DNA of 64,000 nucleotides from an uncultured Pseudomonas sp. (GTDB lineage Bacteria > Pseudomonadota > Gammaproteobacteria > Pseudomonadales > Pseudomonadaceae): NCBI GenBank assembly GCA_943912755.1, contig CALTWF010000009.1:29341-93340 (forward strand), in the 5' to 3' direction. A program made the translations under genes and the position numbers. Numbering within the stretch: position 1 is the first letter of the stretch; every line of letters starts with the position of its first letter. The notes under the pieces were generated by a model. That model was not told the DNA's origin, did not search any database, and was given only the letters and a program-made list of their open reading frames with translations. Positions 7,792 through 16,742 of this stretch are shown in pieces.

Positions 7792-8610
7792 ATGAGCACG
7801 CTCGTAACCCGTGACGGCACCGCGATCTATTACAAGGACTGGGGCAGCGGCAAGCCCGTGCTGTTCAGCCACGGCTGGCCGCTGGACGCCGATATGTGGG
7901 ATGTGCAGATGGAGTTCCTGGCCAGCCGCGGCTACCGCGCCATCGCGTTCGATCGCCGTGGTTTCGGGCGCTCCAGCCAGCCGTGGAGCGGTTATGACTA
8001 CGACACTTTCGCCGACGATATCGCCCAGTTGATCGAGCACCTCGACCTCGACCAGGTCACCCTGGTCGGCTTCTCCATGGGCGGTGGCGACGTCACCCGC
8101 TATATCGCCCGGCATGGCAGCGAGCGGGTGGCCGGGCTGGTCCTGCTTGGCGCGGTCACGCCGTTGTTCATCAAGACCGCGGACAACCCGGAGGGCGTCG
8201 ACAAGTCGGTGTTCGACGGCATTCGCGACGGGCTGCGCGCCGACCGCGCGCAGTTCATCGCCGATTTCGCCGCGCCGTTCTACGGCATCAACCATGGGCA
8301 GAAGGTGTCCGAGGGTGTACAGACCCAGACCTTGAACATCGCCCTGATGGCGTCGCTCAAGGGCACCCTGGATTGCGTGACGGCCTTCTCCGAAACCGAC
8401 TTCCGCCCGGACATGGCCAGGATCGACGTGCCGACCCTGGTGATCCACGGCGACGATGACCAGATCGTGCCGTTCGAAAGCACTGGCAAGAAGGCCGCGC
8501 AGATGATTCGCGGGGCCGAGCTGACCGTCTACAGCGGCGCGCCCCATGGCTTTGCGGTGACCCATGCGCAGCAGTTGAACGAGGATCTGCTGGCGTTCCT
8601 TTCGCGCTGA
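7792..8610 (+). CDS. Alpha/beta hydrolase, non-heme chloroperoxidase type
   Basis: 272 residues, RBS CAGGAGA. Catalytic triad visible: nucleophile elbow GFSMGGG with Ser95, Asp223 in IHGDDDQIVP, and His252 in GAPHGF. Oxyanion segment FSHGWPLDADMW near residue 25-36 is typical of the cofactor-free haloperoxidase/arylesterase group, which act as esterases and can form peracids in the presence of peroxide. No signal peptide, so cytoplasmic. Probably cotranscribed with the ABM-domain gene upstream. Followed directly by a REP pair. Confidence 0.87.
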   Translation: MSTLVTRDGTAIYYKDWGSGKPVLFSHGWPLDADMWDVQMEFLASRGYRAIAFDRRGFGRSSQPWSGYDYDTFADDIAQLIEHLDLDQVTLVGFSMGGGDVTRYIARHGSERVAGLVLLGAVTPLFIKTADNPEGVDKSVFDGIRDGLRADRAQFIADFAAPFYGINHGQKVSEGVQTQTLNIALMASLKGTLDCVTAFSETDFRPDMARIDVPTLVIHGDDDQIVPFESTGKKAAQMIRGAELTVYSGAPHGFAVTHAQQLNEDLLAFLSR

Positions 8611-8617
8611 TCTTCAA

Positions 8618-8677
8618 GCCCCATCGCCGGCAAGCCGACTGCCACCCTGTGGGAGCCGGCTTGCCGGCGATGAGGCC
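8618..8677. repeat. REP inverted pair (GCCGGCAAGCC variant)
   Basis: Facing half-elements CATCGCCGGCAAGCCGAC and GAGCCGGCTTGCCGGCGATG separated by a CCACCCTGTGG spacer, placed between the convergent ends of the hydrolase and the AraC-type gene. Confidence 0.85.
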
Positions 8678-8684
8678 CGATCAT

Positions 8685-9035
8685 TCAACCCCTGCTTTCC
8701 TGCCGCCACCCCAGCGGCGTATCCCCCACCGCCCGACTGAAACTCCGACAGAAATGCGCCTGATCGCAAAACCCGCACTCCAGGGCAATCTGGCTCAGGC
8801 TCAAATCCGATCCCCGCAACAGCCGTCGCGCCCGCCAGATCCGCAGGCGCAGAATCCACGCCTGCGGCGCCATCCCGGTGCTGCGCTTGAAGGCCCGGGA
8901 AAAATGGCTGCGGCTCAGAGAGCAGGCGTCGGCCAGGGCCTGCACCTCGATGCCGCTGGCCAGGCCAGCGAGGATCAGGCGCTTGACCAGGCGTTCGCGT
9001 GGGCGGCTCAAGCGCCCCGCTTGCAACAGGTTCAT
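8685..9035 (-). CDS. AraC-family DNA-binding regulator, stand-alone HTH domain
   Basis: 116 residues from the preferred ATG at 9035 (GGAA nine bases before it); an upstream ATG at 9092 would add 19 residues with a Cys-rich stretch and no better RBS. The whole protein is one AraC/XylS-type double helix-turn-helix: VQALADACSLSRSHFSRAFK near residues 35-54 and LSQIALECGFCDQAHFCRSF near 80-100. There is no ligand or sensing domain, so it is about half the size of most AraC regulators. Such short forms often control a neighbouring transporter or efflux gene; the OprD porin gene next to it on the same strand is a candidate target. Regulation is inferred only. Confidence 0.8.
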   Translation of the reverse strand: MNLLQAGRLSRPRERLVKRLILAGLASGIEVQALADACSLSRSHFSRAFKRSTGMAPQAWILRLRIWRARRLLRGSDLSLSQIALECGFCDQAHFCRSFSRAVGDTPLGWRQESRG

Positions 9036-9115
9036 GGCGAAGTTTCCACACAGAAAGCAGCCGCCATTCTTCGCAGCCCGTCGCGGCTGCACGAGTTAAT
9101 CGTTGTTAATTCGCC

Positions 9116-10369
9116 TCAGAAGCGCCCGCCCAGCGGGTATTCGACGATCAGATAGACCCGGTCGATATCGTCGCCGGGCTGGGCGGCATTGCCCCGGTGG
9201 CTGACATGGGACAGTGACAGCGACAGGTCCTTGGCCGCGCCGCCCTGCACCACGTACTTCATATCGATGTCCCGTTCCCAATGCCGCCCGCCGTCGCCGT
9301 ACTGTCCGACATAGGCACCGCTCGCCGGGGCGCGGCGGCCATCGATGCCGCGCCCGCTGACGTAGCGACCCATCAGGCTCAGGCCCGGCACGCCCAGCGC
9401 GCCCAGGTCGAGGTCGTAGCGCAGCTGCCACGAGCGTTCCCCTGGCCCGTTGAAATCGGCGTACTTGATCGAGTTGGCGAGGTAGATGGAGTCGCCACCG
9501 ACGAAGTCGAACGGCGTATCGCCGTGGATCTTCTGGTACGCCAGGGTCAGGGCCTGGGCGCCGAGGCGGTATTTGCCGGCCAGGCTCCAGGCCAGGGTGT
9601 CGATGGCACCGGCGCTGGCCTGGCCGGTATCGCGGGTGCTGTAGAGATTGCCGTCCAGCGACCAGTCCGCCTGGCGGTAATTCAGGTTGAGATAAACCTG
9701 GCGCCAGGTGTCCTGCAATTGCCCGGCGAACAGCGCGGCGGCCAGTGGGCCTGTCGGTGTCCAGCGCGCGCCGGCCAGGCTGATGGCATGACCACGGGTA
9801 CTGGCGCCGTAGCCGGCGAAATCGTCGTGGGCCGAGCTGTTGTCCTGGTTGTTGAAGGCGGTGAAGCGCCCGGCCTGCAGGCGCCAGTCCGCCAGGCTGG
9901 TGTTTTCCAGCAGCCAGCCGCTGGCGTATTCCGGGTGCAGGCGCTTGTCGCCGGTGTCGAACACCGGGGTTTCCACCGGCATCTCGCCGTAGCGCAGCAA
10001 GGTATCGCCCAGACGCAGCTTCAATGCCGCGCCGGCGCTGGAGTAATCGGATTCGGCGCGGCCGTCGCTGTCCCGTGGCAGCAGCCCGGTACCGGCATGG
10101 CCGCGGCCACCGTCCAGCTTCAGACCGACAAAGCCATGGGCATCCAGGCCGACCCCGAGGGTTCCGTCGGTAAAGCCCGAGCGCACCTCGCCGATAAAGC
10201 CCTGGGCCCATTCCTGGCGATAGTTCTGCCCGCTGCCGGACGGGCTGCGGTAATCGTTGTGGAGGAAGTAGTTGCGGCTCAGCAGCGACCAGCCGGCCTC
10301 GTCGGCCTGGGCACTGCCAAGGGCGGCACAGGTGGTGAGCAGGGCGAGGCGGCGGGTAGCGCGGGTCAT
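9116..10369 (-). CDS. OprD-family outer-membrane porin
   Basis: 417 residues. Start at 10369 chosen because it is immediately followed by a signal peptide (MTRATRRLALLTTCAALGSA) and preceded by GGAACC; the frame is open further upstream. Barrel features typical of OprD proteins: SLLSRNYFLHNDYR at the mature N-terminus, EWAQGFIGEVRSGFTDGTLG, GDKRLHPEYASGWLLEN near residue 135, GARWTPTGPLAAALFAGQL, and a C-terminal VYLIVEYPLGGRF ending in the Phe needed for BAM assembly. OprD porins take up amino acids (OccD) or aromatic/carboxylic acids (OccK); which one cannot be decided. A LysR-type regulator gene lies directly upstream on the same strand. Confidence 0.88.
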   Translation of the reverse strand: MTRATRRLALLTTCAALGSAQADEAGWSLLSRNYFLHNDYRSPSGSGQNYRQEWAQGFIGEVRSGFTDGTLGVGLDAHGFVGLKLDGGRGHAGTGLLPRDSDGRAESDYSSAGAALKLRLGDTLLRYGEMPVETPVFDTGDKRLHPEYASGWLLENTSLADWRLQAGRFTAFNNQDNSSAHDDFAGYGASTRGHAISLAGARWTPTGPLAAALFAGQLQDTWRQVYLNLNYRQADWSLDGNLYSTRDTGQASAGAIDTLAWSLAGKYRLGAQALTLAYQKIHGDTPFDFVGGDSIYLANSIKYADFNGPGERSWQLRYDLDLGALGVPGLSLMGRYVSGRGIDGRRAPASGAYVGQYGDGGRHWERDIDMKYVVQGGAAKDLSLSLSHVSHRGNAAQPGDDIDRVYLIVEYPLGGRF

Positions 10370-10440
10370 GGCAGGTTCCGGTGCGGGGAGAGGCGGAACT
10401 CTGTACCAGTGGCGCGGGGCTGGTCTTGTACCGGTGTGCT

Positions 10441-11352
10441 CTACGCCATGTCGCTGGCAGCGAATTCTTCGGCCAGATGGTCGAGCAGGGCCCGTACCGA
10501 CGGCAGCAGGCCGCGCCGCGACGGGAAGATCGCATGGACGATGCCGCAGCGCGGATGCCAGCCCGGCAGCAACTCCACCAGGCGCCCGGCCGCCAGGTCC
10601 TCGCGCACGGCGATGCGTGGCAGGTGGGCGATGCCGACCCCGGCGACGACGAAATGGCGCAGGGCGAACAGGTCGTCGGTGACCATGCGCGGCGTATGCG
10701 GGATCACCAGGCTGCTGTCCATGTCTTCGCCCTGGAACAGCTCCCATTGGTACTCGCGCTGGGCGCTGCCCCAATGCAGGCTGGGCAGTTCACCCAAGGC
10801 AAGCGGATCGAAACCCTGTGGCAGGCGTTCGAGAAAAGCCGGCTGGCCGACCAGGCACTGGGTGCTGTTGCTCAACACCTTCATCACCATGTCGGTGTTT
10901 TCCAGTGGCGGGAAGCGCACCCGCAGGGCCAGGTCGAAGCCTTCGTGGAGCAGGTCGACGCGGCGGTTGGTGCTCTCGATGAACAGCTCCACCAGCGGGT
11001 ACTTGAGCATGTAGCGGGTCAGCATCGGCCCGACCCAGGAGTTGAGCAGGGTGGTCGGGCAACTCAGGCGCACCAGGCCGCGTGGCTCGCTGCGGTTACG
11101 CTCGATCACCTCCGCCGCGCTCTCCGCCTCGACCCGCATGGCCAGGCAGCGCCGGTAGTACTCCTGGCCGATCTCGGTCAGCGAACAGTGGCGGCTGGTG
11201 CGATGCAGCAGGCGCACGCCGAGGCGCTCTTCCAGCTCGCTGATGCGCCGGCTGAGCTTCGACTTGGGCATGTCCAGTGCCCGGCCGGCGGGGGCGAAGC
11301 CGCCGTGTTCGACAACCTGGGTGAAGAGATAGAGGGAGTTGAGGTCTTCCAC
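10441..11352 (-). CDS. LysR-family transcriptional regulator
   Basis: 303 residues, usual LysR length. N-terminal winged HTH (LYLFTQVVEHGGFAPAGRAL, MPKSKLSRRISELEERLGVR) followed by the substrate-binding domain (LVRLSCPTTLLNSWVGPML, FDLALRVRFPPLENTDMVM). The sequence resembles the QhpR/DhaR-like group whose members often activate quinone- or aldehyde-responsive oxidoreductases, but the effector is not known. Located 71 bases before the OprD-family porin gene and in the same direction; no divergent target adjoins it, since a repeat cluster and the kefB-like gene end follow on the other side. Confidence 0.88.
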   Translation of the reverse strand: MEDLNSLYLFTQVVEHGGFAPAGRALDMPKSKLSRRISELEERLGVRLLHRTSRHCSLTEIGQEYYRRCLAMRVEAESAAEVIERNRSEPRGLVRLSCPTTLLNSWVGPMLTRYMLKYPLVELFIESTNRRVDLLHEGFDLALRVRFPPLENTDMVMKVLSNSTQCLVGQPAFLERLPQGFDPLALGELPSLHWGSAQREYQWELFQGEDMDSSLVIPHTPRMVTDDLFALRHFVVAGVGIAHLPRIAVREDLAAGRLVELLPGWHPRCGIVHAIFPSRRGLLPSVRALLDHLAEEFAASDMA

Positions 11353-11413
11353 GCAGGAGGCTCCGGGAGGGCAAGGGCTTGGAGTCTACTGCATGTTTCT
11401 TCGCTGATCTTGC

Positions 11414-11495
11414 GGGCGCTATCGCTGGCAAGCCAGCTCCCACATGGATCCCGGCTAGGCGCAAAACCTGTGGGAGCTGGCTTGCCAGCGATAGG
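11414..11495. repeat. REP inverted pair
   Basis: GCTATCGCTGGCAAGCCAGC facing GCTGGCTTGCCAGCGATAGG with a spacer of about 30 bases. Lies upstream of the LysR gene and abuts a second, different repeat. Confidence 0.9.
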
Positions 11496-11586
11496 CATAG
11501 GTATCTACACATCTCAATCAAGCACAACACGACCCCCTGTGGGAGCATGGCCGAGTTGTGTAGATACCCATGCAGCGATAGGGCCC
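11495..11586. repeat. Second inverted repeat attached to the REP pair (TGTGTAGATACC type)
   Basis: GCATAGGTATCTACACA faces TGTGTAGATACCCATGC, the right arm continuing into AGCGATAGGGCCC as REP ends do. A single copy of the right arm occurs again at about 19037. The spacer holds a degenerate REP half (CTGTGGGAGCATGGC). Probably a REP derivative in which the inner part has been replaced. Confidence 0.65.
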
Positions 11587-11596
11587 ACAAGATCCC

Positions 11597-13384
11597 TCAA
11601 TCAGCATCCGCCTCGAACAACCGCTCCAGATCCAGCCGCGCCTCCTTGGCGGTCTGCATCACCTTGGCCTTGTCATCGCGCACCCGGCCCTGGGCGGCGA
11701 GCACTTCTTCGTCGTGCCGGGTAAAGCGCTGGATCCGGTCCGCCGCCTGCGCCTCGCTCAGGCCCAGGCCGACCAGGGTCATGCGGCTCATTTCCAGGCT
11801 GGAGTGGAAGGTCTCGCGGATCGGCTCGGCGCCCACGTCCACCAGCTTGTGCACATGCTGGCGGTTGCGCGCCCGGGCCAGGACCTTGAGGTGCGGGTAC
11901 ATCTGCTTGACCCGCTCCGCCGTGCGCGTGGTGGTCTCGGGGTCGTCGGTGGTGATGACGAAATACTCGGCCTCGCCGACCTTGGCTGCATGCAGCACTT
12001 CCGGGCGCTGCGGGTCGCCGTAGAACACCGGGACCTGCTCGAACATGCGGGTCATCTCGATGGCATCCACCGAGGTTTCCAGGGCGATGAAGGGCACCTT
12101 CTGCGCACGCAGGATGCGCGCGACGATCTGCCCCATGCGACCCATGCCGACGATCACCACCCGCGGTGCATCGGCACTGATGTTCCTGTACTGCTCAGGC
12201 ACTTCGCGTACCGCCTGCGGACGCTTGCCCAGACGCGCGCAACCGAGCAGCAACAACGGCGTGACCGCCATGGACAGGGTGATGGTCATCAGCAGCACGT
12301 CGAAGGTCAGGGCATCGAACAGGCCCTGGTCGCGACCCAGCTTGAACACCACGAAGGCGAACTCGCCACCGGCCGCCAGGACCACCCCCAGGCGCAGGGC
12401 ACTGACGTTGTTCAGGCCGCCGGCGAAGCGTCCGACCAGCATCAGCAGCGGCAGTTTGACGGCCACCAGCAACAGGGTCAGGCCGATCAGCAGCAGGGGC
12501 ATTTCCAGCAGCAGGCCGAGGTTGGCGCCCATGCCCACGCTGATGAAGAACAGCCCCAGCAGCAGGCCCTTGAACGGCTCGATCTGCGATTCCAGCTCAT
12601 GCCGGTATTCCGAGTCCGCTAGCAGCAGACCGGCGAGGAAGGCGCCGAGGGCCATGGAAATTCCGGCTTCCTCCATCAGCCAGGCGGTGCCGATCACCAC
12701 CAGCAGCGCGGTGGCGGTGGACACTTCCGGCAGCCCGGTACGGGCCACGGTGCGGAACAGCGGACGCAGCAGGTAACGCCCGCCGACGATGACGATGGCG
12801 ATGCTGCCGAACACCCGCAGGCCATGTTCCAGGCTGTCGCCGTGACTGCTGTCCGGGCCCGCCGCGGCAAGCAGCGGCACCAGGGCGATCAGCGGGATCG
12901 CGGCGATGTCCTGGAACAGCAGGATGGCGAAGGCCAGGCGGCCGTGGGGAGCGTTGAGTTGCTTGCTTTCGGCCAGGCTTTGCAGGCCCAGGGCGGTGGA
13001 CGACAGGGCCAGGCCGAGACCGAGGACGACGGCGGCCGGCAGCGACTGGGCAAAGCCGAACAGGGCGATGGCACCGATCACCGCACCGGTCAGCAGGACC
13101 TGGGCCAGGCCGACGCCGAATACCGATTTGCGCATCAGCCACAACCGCCGTGGCGACAGTTCCAGGCCGATGATGAACAGCAGCAGGACCACGCCCAGTT
13201 CGGAAATGTGCGCGACGCTCTGCGTGTCGCGGATCAGGCCCAGGGCTTGCGGGCCGATCACCACGCCGGCCAGCAGGTAGCCGAGCACGGCGCCTAATTG
13301 CAGACGTTTGGCCAGGGGAACGGTAATGACGGCGGCGACCAGGAAGATCACCGCGGTTTGTAGCAGGCTGCCTTCGTGTGGCAT
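11597..13384 (-). CDS. Monovalent cation:proton antiporter, KefB/CPA2 type with RCK domain
   Basis: 595 residues from ATG 13384, which has GGAGA eight bases upstream; a longer frame reaches 13465. Residues about 1-385 form 11-12 membrane helices of the CPA2 antiporter fold (LGYLLAGVVIGPQALGLI, LLLFIIGLELSPRRLW, LALSSTALGLQSLAE, FAFVVFKLG). Residues about 405-530 form a TrkA-N/RCK nucleotide-binding domain (VVIVGMGRMGQIVARILRAQ). This layout is that of KefB/KefC, glutathione-gated potassium efflux systems protecting from electrophiles. No KefF/KefG-type ancillary reductase gene is next to it, so glutathione gating is not certain. Confidence 0.88.
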   Translation of the reverse strand: MPHEGSLLQTAVIFLVAAVITVPLAKRLQLGAVLGYLLAGVVIGPQALGLIRDTQSVAHISELGVVLLLFIIGLELSPRRLWLMRKSVFGVGLAQVLLTGAVIGAIALFGFAQSLPAAVVLGLGLALSSTALGLQSLAESKQLNAPHGRLAFAILLFQDIAAIPLIALVPLLAAAGPDSSHGDSLEHGLRVFGSIAIVIVGGRYLLRPLFRTVARTGLPEVSTATALLVVIGTAWLMEEAGISMALGAFLAGLLLADSEYRHELESQIEPFKGLLLGLFFISVGMGANLGLLLEMPLLLIGLTLLLVAVKLPLLMLVGRFAGGLNNVSALRLGVVLAAGGEFAFVVFKLGRDQGLFDALTFDVLLMTITLSMAVTPLLLLGCARLGKRPQAVREVPEQYRNISADAPRVVIVGMGRMGQIVARILRAQKVPFIALETSVDAIEMTRMFEQVPVFYGDPQRPEVLHAAKVGEAEYFVITTDDPETTTRTAERVKQMYPHLKVLARARNRQHVHKLVDVGAEPIRETFHSSLEMSRMTLVGLGLSEAQAADRIQRFTRHDEEVLAAQGRVRDDKAKVMQTAKEARLDLERLFEADAD

Positions 13385-13514
13385 TGGACGGTCTCCATGA
13401 ACTGCATGAGGCAGCGTTTGACGTGAAAGTGCCGGCATTGTCTGCCCGGGGCTTGCGGCAGACAATCCGTCTTCATGGAGATTGATTGTCCCGTATCAGG
13501 GGACAATCGCCGGC

Positions 13515-13943
13515 TCAGTACTCGGCGATCACCTCATCGGTACCGGCCTTGGTCAGGCCGATGACCTGGTAGGCGTCCTTGTGGTCGCCCATCTCCATGC
13601 CCGGCGAGCCCATGGGCATGCCCGGCACGGCGAGGCCCTTGAGGTCCGGGCGCTTGCCGAGCACGGCGATCTGTTCGGCCGGCACATGGCCTTCGATGAA
13701 CTGGCCGTTGATCACGCCGGTATGGCACGAGGCCAGGCGCGGGGCCACGCCGAGTTTCTGCTTGACCGCGCTCATGTTCGGTTCGACATGGTCATTGACC
13801 GTGTAGCCGTTGTCGCGCAGGTGGCTGATCCATTCCTTGCAGCAGCCGCAATTGGGGTCGCGGTATACATCGATGGTCTGCGCGGCCTGGGCCAGGCCGC
13901 TCAGGGCCAGCAGGCCGAGGACGGCCAGTTTGTTTTTCAGCAT
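13515..13943 (-). CDS. DUF411 metal-binding protein, periplasmic, copper-associated
   Basis: 142 residues with a signal peptide (LAVLGLLALSGLAQAA). The mature protein starts with the DUF411 signature YRDPNCGCCKEWISHL containing the C-x-C-C motif, then LASCHTGVINGQFIEGHVPA, and ends with a Met-rich VPGMPMGSPGMEMGDH segment. Members of this family sit in copper resistance clusters and are thought to bind copper in the periplasm. Here it lies next to copB-copA on the same strand, separated by a REP pair, which supports a copper role. Confidence 0.85.
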   Translation of the reverse strand: MLKNKLAVLGLLALSGLAQAAQTIDVYRDPNCGCCKEWISHLRDNGYTVNDHVEPNMSAVKQKLGVAPRLASCHTGVINGQFIEGHVPAEQIAVLGKRPDLKGLAVPGMPMGSPGMEMGDHKDAYQVIGLTKAGTDEVIAEY

Positions 13944-13980
13944 GGTTCGTTCTCCTTTGATTTCTGTGTTGCCAAACCGG

Positions 13981-14060
13981 GCGTCATCGCTGGCAAGCCA
14001 GCTCCCACAATATCCGCGGCGCTGCCGAACCTGTGGGAGCTGGCTTGCCAGCGATGGGGG
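13981..14060. repeat. REP inverted pair
   Basis: TCATCGCTGGCAAGCCAGCT facing AGCTGGCTTGCCAGCGATGG, spacer about 28 bases, between the DUF411 gene and copB. It may limit read-through between the two. Confidence 0.9.
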
Positions 14061-14069
14061 CGACGCGGT

Positions 14070-14963
14070 CTAGAACCTCAACCTCACCCCAGCCACCCAG
14101 CGGGTCTGGCCGATATCGCCGTCTTCGGCGCGGATCATGTCGGCAGTCTCGCCATAGCTGCGATTGAAGGTCACGCCCACGTAAGGCGCAAACCCCGGGG
14201 TGATCTCATAGCGCAAACGCAACCCGGCCTCGCTGTCCGCCAGCCCCGTGCCCTGGCCGCGCCCGGCATCGTTACGCCCGTAGAAATTGGCCTCCAGACT
14301 TGGTTCCAGGCGCCAGCGCTGGGTCAGCAGGATAGCGTAGGACGTTTCCAGGCGCAGCGCGGTCTGTTGCCGCTCACCGGCGTACAGCGTGGCTTCCAGC
14401 TCCATGCCGTACAGCGGCGTACCCTGCACGCCGAAGGCGGCCCAGGCCTGGCCGCTGCCGGGCTTGAAGTCCTGGCGCAGCCCGCCGACCACTTCCCACC
14501 AGGGACTGAAGGCATGCCCCCAGAGCGCCTGCAACTCCGCCTTGTGGGTACGCCCCTGTTCCCGCTCGCCTTCGCTGCGCAACCAGAGCCGGTCGATATC
14601 GCCGCCGATCCAGGCGTTGGCGTTCCAGTTCAGGGCGTTGGCGTTCTCGACGTTCTGGTACTCCAGTTGCTCGACCGTCACTGCCCAGTTGATCTGCCGG
14701 TCATGCACCTGGTGCCCGGGCAGGGGCGGGAAGGCAGCCTGGCGGTCGGCATCGCTGACCGGCTTGAGCGGAGTGCGCGGTTGCTGCACGGGGGCGTGGT
14801 TCATGCCGGCATGATCCATGGCGCCGTGGTCCATGCCGTGCATGTTCATCGCACTATGGTCCATGCCCGAGTGGTCCATGGCCGCCGCGCGGACTTCTTC
14901 GCTGCCGAGCAGCAACAGCAGGGCCATGCCGCTGAGCAGCGGTCGGTTGAGTCGTTCATTCAT
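14070..14963 (-). CDS. copB: Copper resistance protein B, outer membrane
   Basis: 297 residues. Start at 14963 lies eight bases inside the end of copA (ATGAATGA overlap), pointing to translational coupling. Signal peptide (MNERLNRPLLSGMALLLLLG), then a Met/His repeat region with MDHSGM, MDHSAM, MHGMDHGAMDHAGM (about residues 29-57) for copper binding, then a beta-barrel domain (WAVTVEQLEYQNVE, NANAWIGGDIDRLWLRSEG, ending VAGVRLRF). Matches CopB/PcoB, which works with CopA in keeping copper outside the cytoplasm. Regulated most likely from the CopR-type box upstream of copA. Confidence 0.92.
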   Translation of the reverse strand: MNERLNRPLLSGMALLLLLGSEEVRAAAMDHSGMDHSAMNMHGMDHGAMDHAGMNHAPVQQPRTPLKPVSDADRQAAFPPLPGHQVHDRQINWAVTVEQLEYQNVENANALNWNANAWIGGDIDRLWLRSEGEREQGRTHKAELQALWGHAFSPWWEVVGGLRQDFKPGSGQAWAAFGVQGTPLYGMELEATLYAGERQQTALRLETSYAILLTQRWRLEPSLEANFYGRNDAGRGQGTGLADSEAGLRLRYEITPGFAPYVGVTFNRSYGETADMIRAEDGDIGQTRWVAGVRLRF

Positions 14964-16656
14964 CGACGCGCACCTCGCGGAACATCCCGGTCTCCATGTG
15001 GTAGAGCAGGTGGCAGTGATAGGCCCAGCGGCCCAGGGCATCGGCGCTGACCCGGTAGCTGCGGCGGCTGCCCGGCGGCATGTCGATGGTGTGCTTGCGC
15101 ACCTTGAAGCGCCCGTGTTCGTCCTCCAGGTCGCTCCACAGGCCATGCAGGTGGATGGGGTGGGCCATCATGGTGTCGTTGACCAGGGTGATGCGCAGGC
15201 GCTCGCCGTATTTCAGGCGCAGCGGTTCGGCATCGGAGAAGCGGATGCCGTTGAACGACCAGGCGAAGCGCTCCATGTGCCCGGTCAGGTGCAGTTCGAT
15301 TTCCCGTCCTGGCTCGCGGCCATCGGGATCGGCGAAGGTACTGTCCAGGTCGGCATAGGTCAGCACCCGGCGCCCATTGTCGCGCAGGCCCAGGCCAGGA
15401 TCGGCGAGGTTGGCCTTGGGCATCATGGTCTGCATGTCCACCAGCGGATTGCCGGTTTCCGAGGCCGGGTGTTGCTGCATACCCATGTTCATGCCCGGCA
15501 TGGCATGGCCCATGGCGCTGTGATCCATCCCGGCCATATCGCCATGCCCCATGTCGGCCATGCTCAGCACCGGCTTGCGCTCCAGCGCCGGGATCGGCGC
15601 GCTCAGGCCGTGGCTGCGGGCCAGGGTGCCGCGGGCATAGCCGCTGCGGTCCATGCTCTGGGCGAACAGGGTGTACGCCGGCTGATCGCCCACGGTGACC
15701 AGCACGTCATAGGTTTCCGCCACCGCCAGGCGCAGCTCGTCAACCGTTACCGGCCGTACCGGCTGGCCGTCGGCGGCGATCACCGTGAGTTTCAGGCCGG
15801 GAATGCGGAAGTCGAAGTAGGTCATGGCCGAGCCGTTGATCAGGCGCAGGCGCAGGGTCTCGCCGGGCTGGAACAGGCAGGTGAAATTGCCCTCCGGTGC
15901 TTGGCCGTTGAGCAGGTAGGTGTAGGTGGCGGCGCTGATATCGGCGATATCGGTGGGCGTCATGTGCATCAGCGCCCATTCCTTGCGGTTGGCCAGGGTT
16001 GCCGACCAGCCATCGCGGGCCACGTCGTCGATGAAGTCGCCGACGGTGCGCTGCTGGCGGTTGTAGTAGTCGGACTGTTTCTTCAGTTGCGCCAGCAGGG
16101 CTGAGGGCTTCTCGTCGCTCCAGTCGCTGAGCAGCACTACGCAGTCGCGCTGGTAGACATGCGGCTCGGGCGTCTTCGGTTCGATGACGATGGCACCGTA
16201 CACCCCGGCCTGTTCCTGCAGCCCGGAATGGCTGTGGTACCAGTAGGTGCCGTGCTGCTCCAGGGTAAAGCGGTACAGGTAATCGCCGCCGGGCTCGATG
16301 CCGGCGAAGCTAAGGCCGGGCACGCCGTCCATGTTGGCCGGGAGGATGATCCCGTGCCAATGCAGCGAGGTGCTTTCCGCCAGGCGATTGCGCACCCGCA
16401 GGGTCACCGTATCGCCCTCGCGCCAGCGCAGCACGGGGCCGGGCAGGCTGTTGTTGATGGTCAGCGCGGTGCGTGGCGTGCCGGTGAAATTGACCGCGGT
16501 CTGGCCGATGAACAGCTCGAAATGCTGGCCGTCCAGCTCGACGATGTCATGCGGCCCGCGGGCCCAGGCGGTCGGCCGCCAGAGGCCGAGGCCGCCGAGG
16601 GCACCAACGGCGGCCAGGCCCTTGACGAAGGTGCGGCGGGTAGGGAGGTGGGGCAT
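14956..16656 (-). CDS. copA: Multicopper oxidase, copper resistance protein A
   Basis: 566 residues. Begins with a Tat signal (RRTFVKGLAAVGALGGLG), as expected for a folded copper enzyme exported to the periplasm. Type 2/3 copper ligands: HWHG at about residue 99 and HSHS at 141, and near the C-terminus HPIHLHG and HCHLLYHMETGM, the latter holding the type 1 Cys and Met. Between them is a Met/His-rich insertion (MADMGHGDMAGMDHSAMGHA) typical of CopA/PcoA. Oxidises Cu(I) to the less toxic Cu(II). First gene of copAB; a CopR-type box stands 71 bases before the start. Confidence 0.94.
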   Translation of the reverse strand: MPHLPTRRTFVKGLAAVGALGGLGLWRPTAWARGPHDIVELDGQHFELFIGQTAVNFTGTPRTALTINNSLPGPVLRWREGDTVTLRVRNRLAESTSLHWHGIILPANMDGVPGLSFAGIEPGGDYLYRFTLEQHGTYWYHSHSGLQEQAGVYGAIVIEPKTPEPHVYQRDCVVLLSDWSDEKPSALLAQLKKQSDYYNRQQRTVGDFIDDVARDGWSATLANRKEWALMHMTPTDIADISAATYTYLLNGQAPEGNFTCLFQPGETLRLRLINGSAMTYFDFRIPGLKLTVIAADGQPVRPVTVDELRLAVAETYDVLVTVGDQPAYTLFAQSMDRSGYARGTLARSHGLSAPIPALERKPVLSMADMGHGDMAGMDHSAMGHAMPGMNMGMQQHPASETGNPLVDMQTMMPKANLADPGLGLRDNGRRVLTYADLDSTFADPDGREPGREIELHLTGHMERFAWSFNGIRFSDAEPLRLKYGERLRITLVNDTMMAHPIHLHGLWSDLEDEHGRFKVRKHTIDMPPGSRRSYRVSADALGRWAYHCHLLYHMETGMFREVRVDE

Positions 16657-16726
16657 GGGCTATGTATCCATCTACAGGGATGGACCGAACTTATTCTGAT
16701 AGCCCTGTCAGAAAGCTGAGTAGTTA

Positions 16727-16742
16727 ATTACAGATTTGTCAT
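16727..16742 (-). promoter_or_regulatory. Putative CopR-type copper box
   Basis: ATTACAGATTTGTCAT. Read on the minus strand, ATGACA-N4-TGTAAT closely fits the direct/inverted box bound by CopR/CzcR/CusR response regulators (TGACA-N4-TGTAAT). It is placed to activate copA and lies in the gap shared with the divergent sterol-desaturase-like gene. No copRS pair is in this window. Confidence 0.6.

Noticed and set aside
9281..11014. 577-codon plus-strand frame opposite the OprD porin and LysR genes
   Set aside because: Shadow of the porin gene; no ribosome binding site or recognised domain.
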